Part shown: positions 21,161 to 35,802 of the stretch, one piece after another | Layout: the number at the start of each line of letters is the position of its first letter | Position numbering within the stretch: position 1 is the stretch's first letter | Origin: Agelaius tricolor | Taxonomy: Eukaryota > Chordata > Aves > Passeriformes > Icteridae | Direction of reading: 5' to 3' | Length of the DNA: 64,000 nucleotides | Assembly (NCBI GenBank): GCA_023055355.1 | Contig: JALJCS010000024.1 | Span: 12,167,501-12,231,500, forward strand | Notes under the pieces: model-generated | What the model saw: only the letters and a program-made list of their open reading frames with translations | What the model was told of the DNA's origin: nothing | Databases searched by the model: none | Made by a program: the position numbers and the translations under genes

Positions 21161-21206
<46 letters not shown>
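21161..21206. repeat. (ATCT)n tetranucleotide microsatellite
   Basis: About 11.5 uninterrupted copies of ATCT. Confidence 0.95.
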
Positions 21207-21207
<1 letters not shown>

Positions 21208-24200
21208 CCTGTTACATTTTTCCCTTGCTGTTAATCTGGCTTTTTATTAGAACACACCTTTTGTTCAATTCCATAACCTTATCCAGCTGGGAAACACCAA
21301 CTCCTAATTGTGAGCTGAAAGCATTAGACAACATAGTTTCATTTGCAAATGGCATTGTTTGAACTGAGTGGCCAATGCAGGTGGAAATTACAGTTCACTT
21401 GAACTAGAAACTATGGATATCAGTGAATGAAATCCAGACTCCACAAAGTCTAGCAGAATCTGCATTCAGTTGAGTTAACAATCCTTAAACTCAAGTCTTG
21501 TTCTATTTGTAGTTCCTTACAGACATTTAGTGCTGTAATCATTTCCTCTGAGAGTAAAAGACAAAACATCCCTCTTCTTATTGGAGCAATTTGCCTGTAA
21601 TGCAAAGCAGAACTATTCCAAAACAACTGTCTTTGACTTTTATGTTTTATTTTTTTCTTCTTAATTTTGTATTTGCCTTTTAAATGTCATCCTCGGTACA
21701 AGAAATTGTCTTCCAAAAATTTAATAATCATCATTCTCATCATCATCATCCTTTCATCATCTTTTTTTCCAGCAATTTTTTCAGACACATATTCTGTCTA
21801 AGCAGTAGATTGGATTAAAAATCTAAGTCACAGCAGTGTTTCACTTTTGAGACAGTGTCAGGCTCCACAAAGACGTTTCAGAGTGTTGTGAGCTCCAACT
21901 AAACACACAGTAAATGGCCACAGGTTTTTCTCTGGTGTTGGGACCTAATAAAGGCAAGTGAGGTATAATAAAAGAGGCTCACAAATAATAGATTGTGCTG
22001 CACTTCTCTCATGTCACCCCTCGATAAAAGCAAAGTTTTGGTATGGTCTTGAAGTGAGAGCTGCTGGAGTAGAGGCTACCTGAAGGAACTGAAAGGCATA
22101 GACTGTGACAAAAGTCATCAGTACTGGAGAAAAAAGTACCAGAGAGATAATAAAATATTGTTCATAGGGCCATTCCTGTTTCTTCCCTTCCTCAATGAAA
22201 CATAGGGAACCATGCTGGTTGGCTGGTGCTGGGCTAGAAAGATCTAGGCATGCTACTTGAATGGATCATGAATCCAGTTTTCTAATATGACAAATCTGTA
22301 AAAACCCCCACATTTTTGTATTAAAGGTGCTTCCAGGTAAGACAGGGAATCCTGCAAAAGAGTTAAATCCTGAAAAGGAATATGATTGTTCTGTGTAGTA
22401 CATGGTCATAACAGTTCTGTGACTGGTTCAAAACACTGCTGTAGTTTCCCTTTAGGAGTAATGCCATTGAGAACTCAAGCCCCATGTTTTTGCAGAAAAC
22501 TTAATGGAGCCTGTGAAAAGGAGACAGATTTGCTCCATGACTTACTAGATATTCTTTTTTTAGAGCATATTCAGAAAACTTTGCAAGATGAGCCTTGCAG
22601 AGTTTCATGAAAATTTCTGTCCCACTGGAGAAGAGCAGCTTGGATAAGCATGAGGTTCATTAACTTTTGGGTGACCTTTTCACAGTAGATACATGGCTGT
22701 TGCAGAAGCAGGTAATGAAATGCTGATAATTTTGCAGAAAACATTCCATAAATGTGGCTAGAGGCAGCAATATGAAATCTGAAGAAATAGGCTTCCTGCT
22801 TCTAAATTGGAGTTAAAAATGAAGCTGAATTCAAAGACAAATCAAATTGTGCAAGATTATTAATATGATTTAAAGAGAACCAGTGTTGTTGGAGGTTTTG
22901 TTTTGTTCTTAGCATGGAGACATGGTATTTTCATTAAATGGATGAATAATAAACAGATTAACCTGTCAGGGAGGAAAATGGCATACTATGCTCAAATTCT
23001 GCAGCTATTTTGGGGAAGTTGACAAATGTGTGAGTGGAGATTAGGCTGCTTTTCTTTTAACTCTTTCTTTTTCCTCCAGAAAATGCATGTAGCTGCAAGT
23101 AGAAAAGATGAGGCAGGTGCCTGCAGAAGGGTAGGTTAACTGTGGATATATATATATATTTTTCTTTTAGTGGGAGCATTTGCTTTTAAATAGGAGATTG
23201 TGTATTGAGTAACCAGGGATTCTAGGACCACAGGAACAGAGCATTCTGTGCTATGGCACATCTGATTGTGTCCTCCTTGGGAAAGTGTGCTCAGGTCTGA
23301 TCTTTTGGGGCTTACCTAAAAGATTATCAGTGCACCAAAAGGATTAGTTTTGTCAAAAACTTAAAAATCCAAAGGAATGTCTCTTAGTTTATGTGATCAG
23401 AAAATGAGCACAAATGAACCAGAAATCATTAAAATACACCAAATCTGCTGCAAACTGTATTTTTTAAATTAGAGGGATTATTACAAGTTGAGGAAGTGAG
23501 ACCTTCAGGCCACTTTTTGTTTGTGGTGGGACTGGGAGAGGGCTGAGAAATTCCAGTCTGACTCATGAACATTTTTGTACACAGCTTCTCAGGAGTTCAA
23601 GCAAAGAAATAGCTTTGTCATCTTCTGGTCCTACAACAAGAAGTTTTGAAGAGCTATCCTCCACCAGCAAAATTCCATTAAAGGCATCATAAGTACATGT
23701 AAAGAGTTAGTGGGTTTCAAGTTTTAGAATTCAGAGGCCTGCTGTAACATTTGGTGAAGAGATTCACAGGTCCTTGGGGAATAGATCTTTCTCTCTAAAT
23801 TCCACAGAATTATCATAATGAAAGCTTAGTACTTCCACTGCTGTAAAATGAAATACCTACAGCCTGGCTATAATAAAATTGTAGTAATCAAAATATTGAT
23901 ATTTCTGCTTTTTAAAGTTAGTCTATTATATATAGCTGATATCACAGTTCTAAAATATAGACAATAATCAGATGTGGGACTGAGCCCACCCTGACCTCTG
24001 TAGAGAATTGGGTTGAATCTCTGTGGATCAGCCTCCTCAGCAGATGTTTTCAAGCATGAAAACAATGCTTTTAAGATGGGAAGGAGAGGAAAGGGGATTA
24101 TGGAAATCCCAGTGAGCTATCCTAGCTTTCACATTAGTTATTTGCTTTACTTTTCTAGAGTGTTTCTGAGGAGAAAATGGCTCAGAAGCATTGCAGGTGT

Positions 24201-27200
24201 CATCTTTTGTGACCAGAGCATTATCCGTAACTTCAATTAATTTAAGAATGAGTTATATAGTGATAATTGGCCTTTTATAACATTTTATCTGACTTGCTAC
24301 TCTTCCAGGAACATTTTGGGTTGAATTGGCTGCAAAGAGTTAGTAGACTTACAGGGGGGAGCTTGAAGCTTCCACTACCTCCTTCACAAGCATTTTTCTT
24401 CTTATATTGAAGACTCATAAATTTTATAACCTCCTAATTCAGAGTTCTAAACTGCCATGTCCGAATACTGGAAACAAACTGAACTACATCCAGTGCCTGT
24501 GCAAATGTGCTCAGCCACAATTTATGTTATTAGAATTTTCTTTGTGACGTACACAAGGGCAAGTCTATGTAGATGAATTCAACAAGGCTGAGTCTCTCTG
24601 CCCTCACAGGTGAGCCATGCAGCAGTGTTAGTAGCTTGTCCATTGGTTGCAGTGCTTTAAGCTTGGTCAGGATGCTCTGAAGATCAGAGATATTTCATGT
24701 TCACACAATTCACAGCTTTGTGAGGGAATTCTGGGGACTGGAAGGTAAACAGGGGCCAAGCCTTTACTTTGGGCTGTGTTTGTACTGTGTGTTGAACCTC
24801 GGCTTGGGCTCCGGACATTGGTCTAGCACCAATATTGAGGCACTGGTACTACATCCTCAGCTGGGAAGGTACCCATAAAACATATGATGCAGATGTAGCT
24901 TTTAATATGGTAGAAAACTAGCTCTATACTGATTGTTGGTGCATATTTGTAGATCTGAAATTTTTTGTTTGCATTTTGTTTCTTTTTCTTTCTTTACGAC
25001 AAAAAAATTATAGCCAAGGAGAGTATTTAATGAAACTGAGCTGAATTCTGACTCTATTGAGTTATTTGCCAGATTAGATCTCAGGGCAAGGATTTTGTCT
25101 CTAGTGCAACAATAGGTACATGTTTAACTTTTTCTTATTGCCTTGGTTGTTTTATAAAATAATTCCTAGTTACTACCAGAATGAAATTCTTTAAGAATAC
25201 TCATTGTTAAACATCATCCTTAAATTTAGGAGAAAGACGCATAGGAGATGTTAATATGATGAGTACTATAAGCATATTTTATAAATGCCTTGTGATGACA
25301 TCAAATGTCATTTGTGCATGGTGGCAGATACTTCTTTATTTTTAGGATATACCTGGATTTGATTACAGAACCCTTAATATGCCAGAGCAGGAAAATGGAA
25401 TTGAACTGGAAGTATAGATGAGTAAATAGAGAATAGAAACTCATCTAATACTGTGATGTCCTAATGGACAGTAGGTGACTAAAGCAGTAGGTGACTGTAA
25501 AAAATACAAATCCTGTTTAGAAAAGGATTGTGGACCTCTGCCATGTGTAAAGGGGTATATGTGTGTCTTACAGTATTTGATTTAGCAAAGAATGGAGCAA
25601 ATTTTCTTTTTGCCATCCATTACTCATTTTAGGAACTGAGAGAATAAAGTTCATTTTCCTTTTGGAAGTTGCTTCTTTGCAGCTGAAAATCCACCCTATG
25701 GCTCCCTCTTTGTTTCTGTTGCCCTCTGATTCTTATGCTCCAGATTGCAGTCTAGTTGCCTGGCTGAAACTGGAATTAGTCTTCTAACCACAAATAATGT
25801 CAGAGAGAATGAGGTTTCACAGTGTAGTAAACTTACACAGGGAGTGCCAGATGGCTTTTACAGTCCAGTTTGGCCCATGAGCGTTTGCTCGTGTGAGTGC
25901 ATGTGTGCATTTAAAAAAAACAAAACCAAAATCTAGTAGCTGCTGGTAACTGGACCATCTGGTAGCTGTTCCATCCAGTATAATGTAATTTACTTTTTTG
26001 CTTTTCAGGCAGGTCTGTTTTTAAATGGCTTATTTTAATCACCAGAAAGCACATATGTGCCAGTCAGTCGTCTAGTAGTTCCCAGCACTCTTCCCTCTAT
26101 ACAGCCTCCTTCTGTCAGCTGAGGTTTTCCCCAAGATGCCACTCACACTGATATCAACTTTGTCTTTTCCCTTAGGCATCTTCCAGCTTTGCATATGCAG
26201 TGCATTTTTTTTTTCCAGCAGAAAGCAGTTTCTGTCTCTATCATTTCCTCTTTGTAAGGACAAAGTCTATTCTTCCTAAATACTCCTATCTCTCTCAGTC
26301 TTACCATTGTTCACTCTCACTCTCTCTTAGGATGAGGTCTGATCTCACCTGACCCCAATGAATGCTTAAAAAATTTAAACTATGAAACCCAAGTCTCTTA
26401 TAGCCTTTCCCCTGTGTAGCTGAACTGGTTGCAAAGCTGTGCAAGTCCCCAAAGCAGGTGCAAGGAAAATCATGCTTAACAGCCTTTATCAGTGGGGAGA
26501 AACATTTCAGTAAGAGGATCAGGAGGGAGGCGTAAATGGCCATTGGCTAGATAGCCTGTTCTGGGTCACCCTGGAGCAAGCTGAGCACCTTCAGAAGGTG
26601 CTATTATTTAACTATTTATGCCCTTATTTAATGGATTGAATGGGATCCAGGCTGAGGAAAACAGCTGCTAAACTCAGTGTGCTTTACTGCTTGAACTGTT
26701 TTCTCTAGCTTCTTCCCATGTCCTATGTGCATTTAGTGTCCATGAGATAGTGTTATTACACACTTTGTTCTGTTAGAAAAAGCTTTCAAAATGGGGGTTC
26801 TGCTATTAATAATTATGTTAGTTTCTCCCAAATATATGTAGGGAAAAGGACTGAAATTAGCTACCTGCTGTATGTGTGCAGATGCTTTAGCCCTTTCTCA
26901 TCTTTTAAAAGCACGACAGATTTCAGATTCTGCTTACCGTTTAAAAATCCACGGCTGTAGGAAATTTTGTTAATGTGGTAATCTGTGCTATCTTTTCCTT
27001 TCTGTCTCACTGTAATTTGTATTAGTGAAGTGCAGTGAAGGGCTTTTAAAGAGGGCTGTACCTTTGGTGCACCCTCGCCCTGCAGCATCCCCGCAGTCTC
27101 GGTGCTGGGCTGTGTGATGCAGAGGTTGGAATGCGCAGTGTTGCTCCTAAGATTTAACAACTCTGCATTACAGCTCACCCACAGGCTTGTGTGAACTACA

Positions 27201-27640
27201 TCTGCCACCCCAGTATATCTTCCTTAAACTAAACGTGATTTCTAACCGTGAGTGGGGTGGATGGTGAGTTGAAGTAGAAAAACAAGAATATAGAATCCTT
27301 CATTTTTAGGCAATCTCTGTAGGACAGCAGGTAATAATAATCTGAATTTGCTACTCTGCCAATGTTTTCTCTGTTGTAATTGATGTAGTTTCATTTTAAT
27401 ATATTAAATAAATTCTTTAGCTTAGTTGAGTGGTGAAACTATGCCATTTTGACATTTGTTCACATGAAATGTGTTTCATAATATGCATTTTTAGTTTGTG
27501 TTTCCTCTGAAAAGCTAGCATAACTGTGTATTCTGGCACTGCAAGCAAAAGTAAACTACATGGTTGCAGTTCCACGTTTTATTTAAAACTGTATAATATT
27601 ATATCTTTTCGTGTGACGACAAAGTTCTTGTTGAATGAAT

Positions 27641-27660
27641 TCATGATTAGATAATCATGA
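27641..27660. repeat. Palindrome of two ATTA/TAAT sites
   Basis: Arms TCATGATTA and TAATCATGA flank a 2-nt centre (GA). The two inverted TAAT cores would suit paired homeodomain binding. No functional proof exists in the sequence. Confidence 0.6.
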
Positions 27661-30600
27661 CTTGAAAAACATATCCTAAGATAGAGGTGTATGAAGTCAG
27701 TGTTATAAAGAGAATTCTTAGCAACAATCCTCACTGTCATTAAAGAACCATGGCATTACTATGAAATAGGAATGCTTTCTTTTCTTACTTCTCACAGCAT
27801 TGTCCAAGACAGTCAGCTGTGATCAAGAAATTGGATTGGCAAGGTATTTTATCTATCACATTGTACTGCTGTTGAGGCTGAAAATTATAGCTGATTGATT
27901 TACAGACAGGATTCATAGATATTTTCATTTGTGAAAAATGGTATATCAGTAACTCCAAGAAAAATACACATGGACTGGTGCATTTACTGGGATCTGGAAA
28001 AAATCTATGGACACAGGTCCATTGCTTTGTACAGGTGTGAGCTCTTGTCTAGCAACTGCACAAGTGCCTCCCTTTCATCAGAAATTTGTTCCAGTGTTAG
28101 AAGAGAATTCCAGTGGTGTGAGAAGCCACCAGTTTAAAAATGTGCTTCTACTGGTTATGTGGTATTCATGAGCAAATTACCAATGGTGTGTGGCCTTAAT
28201 ATATTGTCAATAATAAGACATAAAATCAAATTTTCAACATCCACTTTAATGGAGAGGACTGAAAGGGAAAAAATGAAGTTTTGACTGCCTCTTTTTGCAA
28301 AACATGCAGAAAAAAAAGAGTCCACTACAAATCTTAAATACATTCTCAGAAAAACTTTCAGCTCTCAAATGAAATAAAAGGTCTTAAAGTAATAATCACA
28401 TCTATATTTGTTCATCAAATATAAAAATTTTCCAGAACCTGAAGAAGAAAACAGTATTTGGCAGATATATCTGTGCTTCCTTGCTGCTGTTTTTGTTCAT
28501 TGCATACAGGAACCCCAGAATAAAAGAAGCTCTGTGTAGCAGGATGTTATCTCTGATAAATATATAGGAAGTGTGGAGAGGGTTGGCACTCTGACCATTC
28601 CAGCACATTGCAGAAAACAACATGAACCCACACAACACAATATCTTTTCTCTTCCTCAAACCAACCTGCAGAAGTCCAAATAAAATTCAAGGCTTTGGAC
28701 CTCATGTTTCTGACCTCTGATGGCTGGGGTTCAGTTTTCACACAGTTAACAAAAGCTTTGTGATAAAGACAAGGTTTCTATGTCGCCAGTGGAACAGAAC
28801 TTCCTACAGATAAAGGTGATGCTGTCTGTGTTGAGAACAGAGGTTTCTTGGCAGCCTGTCTAAGATTAGACCAAGCACCCACAGCAGATGAGGATAATCC
28901 CAAACCTACTGTCTTCTTCCTCAAGTGCAAGTCTTTGTACCTGTCTAAGAGGCATGGTCAGATGTACAGATGATGTATAAACTCCTACCAAAACCAAACA
29001 CTGAACACATACACATGTATGTGTATGTGGTATTTCAGGGGGTGTGTGACTACTGTCTATTTCACCCAGGACCTCAGCTAGAACAGTTGGAACAACACTG
29101 GGCCAGCCCAGCTGTAAATAAGACTGGAGGGACATAACAAAGAACACTGTCAGTAATAAAGAGCATAAGAAAAATTGCTAAGGGTAGGAGACTGTAAAGA
29201 ATTGGCTGTACTTAAAAAAAGAAAATAAGAGAGTGATGCAGTCTAGAAAAGAATACAGAGCAAACAAGGCAGAAAACTCAGCTCCATTTCTCAGTTTCTT
29301 TTCCCACAACAGAGCAAACAGTACTTTTGAAGAATACTTATTGAGTATAATAAGGACAGGTCCAACAGAATGCTCAGAAATACCAGTATGACTGGGGTAT
29401 AAAAAGAAGTAAGTGTGGGTAGATTAATAAAGACTGAACAGTGTGAGACATGAGTGGATGTGACACCTGAAACTGCCTCTTTCTGTAATAACACTCACTA
29501 GGTAAATTTTGTTTTATTTTGCATAGCGGAATGTTGCTGGTGGCAGTATACCTGCTTTCTCCTGCAGGCATAGCAGATTCCTTTTCTTTCTTCTCAAACC
29601 TCCCACCTCTCAGACACTTCATGCAGAATCCTGTTTTCCCACTGAGCTCCCATGTTTGCTCCAGGTGTCCAGACTTGGCTTTCCTCCCTCAAGACTGCAC
29701 ACCCATGCCTCTCTGCTCTTAAGTTTCTTTCAGCCTGTCTCCCACTCTGCAACCCCAGTGCTTCTGCTTTCCCTCACCCATGCTGTACAATACCCCTTTC
29801 CCTCCATCCCCAAGCTGGGATCTCCCTGCTTTCCCTGAGCCTTCTCCTTGGGGTGTGAACCCCTGCAGGTCATGCAGAAACCCAGGGCACTGCTTGTGTC
29901 TGCAGATACATGGGCAAAACAATAAACTGCTGAAGAAGGAGCTAGAAAGCTGCACATATTACCTGGTCTCCAGAGCTGCCCCCATGCTGGCTCTTGGCAC
30001 CACCATGGGATAGTGATGATTTTAAATTATTTTGTATTTCCAGAGGAGTTTCTGTCACAACACAGATGACTAACCTGTTGTTAGCCATCTCATAGAAGAG
30101 CTTTCACATTCAGATGATAAAAATACTGGAACAATTTATGACATTTCTGTAATGAGGTATCATTCTCTTTCATGTCCTAAGGCAGTTTGAAAGAGGCAGA
30201 CTATCAGTTATCTTCTGAGAAAATCCTACAGATAGTAGTTCAGGAATTTGTGTAACCATTTTACACAGTCTTCTGAGATTTTTTCTGCTGAATCCCTCTA
30301 TGCAGCTTCATGAGGACCATGCATTGCCTAGTTTTCTCCTTTCTGTTGGTTTTTAATCAACAGAAAGAAATTTTAAAAAAAGGCTAGCCAAAAGAAATGT
30401 AAAAGGAATATTCCTTTATCCCTTTTTATTTCTTTATCCCTTTTGAAATTTCTTAGTTAGAATTATGCAAGCAAGGGTTGATCTACTCCAGCAGACACAT
30501 CCCTATTTCATCCTTTCTGTGTATGGTTAGAACAAGAGGAGCTGAAATCAAGCATTTCTTCCAGTGAATTACGAAGAATGTCAGTTCTGAGCCAGCAGGC

Positions 30601-33600
30601 TATAAAAATGAGCAAAATGATATAAGAACCTATTAGAGGTAGCAAGAGATAATGATGATAATGTCCATAATGTACTGTTTCTGCCACTTCATTCTGCATT
30701 AAAGACTATTGTTGAGAATGATCTGCCTCACCAGGTTCCTGTCTGTCCCGCTCCTTGCCTGGCTGCAGAGACTTGCCCAGCTCAGTGTTCTGCTCACTGG
30801 CCAGACACAGTAAATCAGAACCACTCCACTGAGCCCACAGCAGCATGTGCTGCAGCTAGATGGTACAAAACTATATTTTTTCATGCAGCATCTGCCAGAC
30901 AAAAGTTCCAAGAGATGAACTGATACTGGGACCAGTCCAGGTACCAGCCTACAGCACTGTTTCCTGGTTGCATCCCCACAAGAGAAAATGTTATCTTAAA
31001 ACTGCAATGGCAGCAGATAAACCTATTTTGTTTATTTTCTTAAGCCCTAGAACCAATTGTATTCCTATCTGATTGTTTCAAAGTCAGTATTTTCTAAGGG
31101 GCTGACTTCCATAGCAGCTGGGCTTCTCTATTTCTCCTGGGCAAGGATGTGTGTGTATGTGCCATGTAGCATGCACACATGGTTATTGCTAATAAGAGAG
31201 ATTTTACACCTGTGTGTAGAGCACAGTAACACTGTGATCCAAGTATGTGTGCAGAATGTTCAGCAAAGACACTGGGTATAAGCCACAAAGCCAAAAAGCG
31301 TTGAGCTCCCTGTGCAGATGTGCAGACACTGTAAAGTCAATCCATGCAGCAGAAATTTGCATTCATCCAGGATTTCCACTTAGCTACAACTACCTAGGAA
31401 CCTGAATTTCCTAGGAACTTTTGATTATTATTTTCCTTTTTTATTTCTTTTTATTTTTTTCCCCTAGGCAAGTGGCACTTCTATTCGTTAATGGTTAGGC
31501 ATCTCTGTACAGCTCCCCAAGGTATCACCAGCTCCTCCAAATAATCAAGAAAAGGGCAGAAATAAGGGAGAAAGTCTCCCACTGCTGCCCAATTTTCCTC
31601 AAAAGGAAAACATTGGTAGTAACTGAAAAACTCATTCTGTTGACTAACCTGGTATGAAATTCCTATAGGTTCTGTTAGGTAAAAGTCTGCTAGGAAAGTG
31701 TTTTGGTTGACACTAACATGGAGGTTATCTGAGATCAAGAACTCACTGTGCCTATGAAATTGGCTGGATTACAGAGTTCCACAAATACTTCAGCTCTCTA
31801 AGATGCCGTGAAAGTCCTAACTTGTTTTACTAAGGTAAATTTGAATTACAGAAGACAGTTCCAGGAGAAGTTTTTTTAATTTGCTCACAATAGACTGTTT
31901 TTCAGCCTATATTTTATGTTTCTTTTATGTCAGACATCCATTAGTTTTACCTTGCATGCTAATAAAGCAATGCAAGTTATTGAATACCTGTTTTGCAGCA
32001 ATATAGCTATTCCAGTAGCATTTTCTTTAGCAAGAATATCTAAGTGAAAATAATGATTTTTGATGGTGCATGTCTCTTCTCTCTTCTACTCTGTGTTAAG
32101 CAGGTAGCTCCATGCCTAAGCTCATAAATCCTGCAGAAACTTGAGGCCATTCAAAAGAGACCTCTGACAACCAGAGAATAAGTGCACTTGGTTAGTAGCC
32201 TAGTTTTCCTCTAGTCCACCTATATGCTCAGTAAAAATATGATTTGCAAAATACTATTCCTTTTCTGCAGGCTCCCCAAAGCATCAGGGTATCCCAGTGT
32301 TGAAGACTTAATCATGGCAAACCAAGTGCTGCTGAGAGGTATCTCAACACTGGAATGTTAAATGCTACCATGTTATATACCATGGTCAGTAGTTGAAGGC
32401 AGCTTGTGCTTATTTCTAGTTTGAGCATAATTTAATCTCATTGTTCTGAAAAGTAACCTCAGTTAAGACCTTATCTTTAGAAGAGAGTAAAGCAGAATGG
32501 GAAAAGAGCTTCTTTTAATTGCTGACCTGGACAATTCCAGTTGAAGAGAAAAGAGAAAAGTTTGACCAAATATGACCAGATTTTTAAAATGTATTTCTCT
32601 CATTTAAGTGAAATTTCAATGAATATTTATTTTTGACACAGTTATTTCAAATCCAGCCCCATATGTGTACAAAATCTACTGTAATATATTAAATTAAAGA
32701 AAAAATGTAATTAGCATTAAAATGTATTTGACATTGGTATCCAGTCTGAAAGATAGTGAGAAAGAACTTGTTCATGTTTCTTTCTGGTGTTATTTGTTTC
32801 ATAAGGGCCATTAAAACTATCATTAAGGTATGTATCATTAAATTCTGGATTTATGCCTCCTAATTGTCTGGCTAAAAGGGTCCTCACCTAATCTATGAAT
32901 ACAGGCTGTGTTTATATTGCAATATGTAGTACTGCAATACACCCCATGTTGTATGTATGTATGTAAACACTCCAGCTACAATCCATCTATATCTGAGGGT
33001 AAACCCAGAATTCTTCCTGCCCCCTGCATGTCCTGGCTGTTCCTGCAGGGAAACCTCAGCCTGTGTTCAGGAAGGGAGAGCCCCAGGATTTCTCTGGGCT
33101 GATGGCAAAGTGACCTGGACTGCCTGACACCATGGATTGCACTGTGCTGCTGAACAGACATATCCCAAATCCCTAGGAGAGACTCCTCCAGACAGTGAAC
33201 TGTCTGACCTAAGGTGTGTGTCCAAGAAACATGGAATAAGTTGTTCCTTGCAAGTGTCTCTCCTTGTGTTAGCAACATCTCCTTGAATAGGCATTGAATT
33301 TTCAGGCAGTAGAAATTAGAGAAGGTGAAGCCCATCCTGACTGACTGTGTTTGTTCAGTGGCACACTGAAAGCATGAAAGAAACAAGAGTGAAATATGTG
33401 ACTCTGCTAAGGTTTTATTTTCATTGCCAGTGACTCACCTCTGGGTATCCAGGCAGGGGCTGGATGGTCCTGCTCTGAGAAATGGGCTGTGTAAGCATCA
33501 GGGATTTGAGTGCATTTCTCTTGACAGCCCCTGTGAATGACCCAAAGGGTGTGCTCTGCTGTGTTTGGGATACATATTTCCAGGATATGTGCCTCTTGTG

Positions 33601-34515
33601 GGGCTGAACCATGGAGACAAAGGGACCTTGCTGTGCCATTCCTGCTGGGAATTAGGCGTGAGTTCAGTGCTGAGCTCTTCATTTCCGAGCACAGCTTTTC
33701 ACCTAGAAGCAAAATAGAGCATGCCCTGGGGACTTTACTATTTGTTTGCAGCTGAAATACCTCAGGACCAGATAAAAGCTTTGAAAATCTGTATTTTGGA
33801 TGTGTTCTCAGGGGCTGAAGCCCTCAGGTGCTTTCTGGGAAGCTCCTGCAAGTGCAGCTATTCTCAGTCTCTTGTGTTTCTGCTCCATCCCTGCGTAGTA
33901 CCTGGCATTATTATCTTCTCCCAGATCAGACCTGCAGAAACTTGTTGGAGTCCTTATAATAACCTCTTTATATCTTTTTGTCACCTGAAAATGAGTACTG
34001 ACACTGCCTTTCACTGCTTGCAATCTGAAGCAATAAATCAAGTGCACTGTCACACACACAAATCCTCTTGGTTTTGTCACTGTCTGGCTTTTAATTCAAC
34101 TCAGACTGGATATTATTTCTGGTTTTAGACCAAGTACAGCAATTAGATGCTTGCCACACTGCTAATAATTTAAGACTTAAAAGTATCAATCACTGTTACT
34201 GCAGATAAATGTTACCCAGTATGACCAATGCATGAATGACAACCTTTTAGGGTGGAGAGAAGCTACAAGATAGAAAATAGTATGTTTTATCACAGGAGAG
34301 GCCAGCTACTAAAGGATGTGCTGCCACACATCAGTGTCTAAAACTACTGTTGGTTACAGGGGATGATCTGATAAAACATGGATATTAAAAATGCCCTCAG
34401 TTGCTGTCCTGCTGGGTAAAGGCATTTCAAAAATCTAATCGCTGTATTTGCGATGTGACAGGACTTCTGGTACTCTGCTTCACTGTGCTGTTCTGCTAGT
34501 GCTTGGGAAAGGTGG

Positions 34516-35802
34516 TGTCATGGTTTGACACTGGCACAATGCCAGTGCCCCCATGAGAATACCCTCTCCCTGGTTTCTGCTGTGAGATGTGAGCAGGAAT
34601 AAGCAAAGCAGGCTCCCACTTAGGAAAAAAAAAATTAACTAAACTACAAGGGAAAGGAAAAAAAAAAAAAAACACACAAGGAAAATGAAAACTTCACAAA
34701 TACATCTCCTCCTCCTCCCCACCAAATTCCCAATACAATACATCCCCCAAATCATCGACTCTCAGTCCGGCACCACCCTTCAGAACCCTCAATCCTCAGT
34801 TCATCAAGAGGAGAAGGAGTCCTTCTTGTGCCAATGGTGACCTCTTCCTTTCATGTCCAGCGCTCTCACCACTGAACACGGACCAGAGCTGCTTCTAGGG
34901 TCGACTTTTAAGGATGCTTCATCCCACTCCAAAAAGGCACAGTCTCAACTTTGGGACATCTGTCCCCCCCATATTTTTCACCCCCTGGGGCCGAGGGGTA
35001 CCCACACCAAACCCTCTTGGTCCTGAGGCATTGCCTCCCCCTAGAATGCAGTCCCTGTATCACAAAGTGGCTCTGTCCATGGCTACACAAAGAGAGTCCA
35101 GCATAAGCTACTCCCTCATCTCTTCCACCTGAGTTCTTCTCTATTTCTCTCGTGGCCCATTTCCTCTTATCTCATCTCTATCTCTCTTCTCATTCAGCTC
35201 CAGGAGGATTAGCATTTGTAAGGTTTCCATCATCCAAGAAAAGGGTTAAAAATCTGAGGCTCTGTCTGTCCAGAACTCCCATGGCTGCCCAGCCAGGCAC
35301 CTTCTTGCTGCCCCCCTTCTTCTTGGCTGGCCAAGCACAGGCACAGGCTCTCTCTCTGTCTCTCCTGGTGGGGAGGAGGTGGCTGCCCGATGCCTATCAG
35401 TGCTCCTCCACCCTTCCATCCTGCAGGGGCCTTCCCCTCCCTTCTGTCCAGGGCCCGGCCTACCTCACCCGGCCCCATGGCTGCCCCTGTGCCTACCTCA
35501 CCCGGCCCCATGGCTGCCCCTGGGCCTACCTCACCCGGCCCCATGGCTGCCCCTGGGCCTACCTCACCCGGCCCCATGGCTGCCCCTGCTCCGCCCAGCC
35601 CGCAGCCGGGCAGGGCAGCTCTGAACCTTTCCCTGACCGGAACCCAAGAGAGCCTCCCAAGAAAGAGCCCTGCTTCAACCCCGTGTTCTCAGAAACAGAT
35701 CCAATGTCCCAATGGCCACATTAAGTGCCAATATTAAAATCTGAGCATCCATTAGCCTAACCACAGCATCCCAGAAAACATATTTCCTGTGAAACCACCA
35801 CA
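34516..35802. mobile_element. Solo LTR of an endogenous retrovirus (ERVL-like), about 1.29 kb
   Basis: The element is bounded by TG...CA and by a perfect 5-bp duplication, GGTGG, at 34511-34515 and 35803-35807. Its ends form an imperfect inverted repeat: TGTCATGGTTTGACA at the left, and TGTGGTGGTTTCACA when the right end is read on the minus strand. The sequence pattern (ACTGGCACAATGCCAGTGCC and following) is one I recall from songbird LTRs. A 5-bp target duplication fits ERVL-type elements. No gag, pol or env remnant is seen beside it, so it is a solo LTR. Open frames in it are non-genic. Confidence 0.82.
35455..35590. repeat. 33-bp tandem repeat inside the LTR, four copies
   Basis: Four nearly identical 33-bp units containing CACCCGGCCCCATGGCTGCC. 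Because 33 is a multiple of three, all frames appear to encode 11-residue repeats (for example AYLTRPHGCPW). This makes a false gene-like open frame at 35152-35724. Confidence 0.93.

Larger units (their letters stand above)
20601..34510. other. Long intergenic stretch
   Basis: About 14 kb of AT-rich non-coding DNA. I recognise only a (ATCT)n microsatellite, a short (TA)n near 23145-23158 and an ATTA-type palindrome at 27641-27660. The region 29520-30010 is more GC-rich and pyrimidine-rich with several overlapping short open frames, but none resembles a known protein. No RNA gene is seen. Confidence 0.55.

Noticed and set aside
29520..30010. GC- and pyrimidine-rich block with several overlapping frames and an AATAAA, considered as a gene end
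   Set aside because: No frame shows a recognisable protein and there is no consistent exon structure.
32976..33386. 136-codon minus-strand frame
   Set aside because: No known protein family, no promoter or splice context, and a competing frame overlaps it.
33721..34128. 135-codon plus-strand frame
   Set aside because: No recognisable domain. Overlaps another frame on the opposite strand. Treated as chance.
35152..35724. 190-codon plus-strand frame with 11-residue repeats
   Set aside because: It lies wholly inside the solo LTR and the peptide repeats only mirror the 33-bp DNA repeat. Two other frames show matching repeats.
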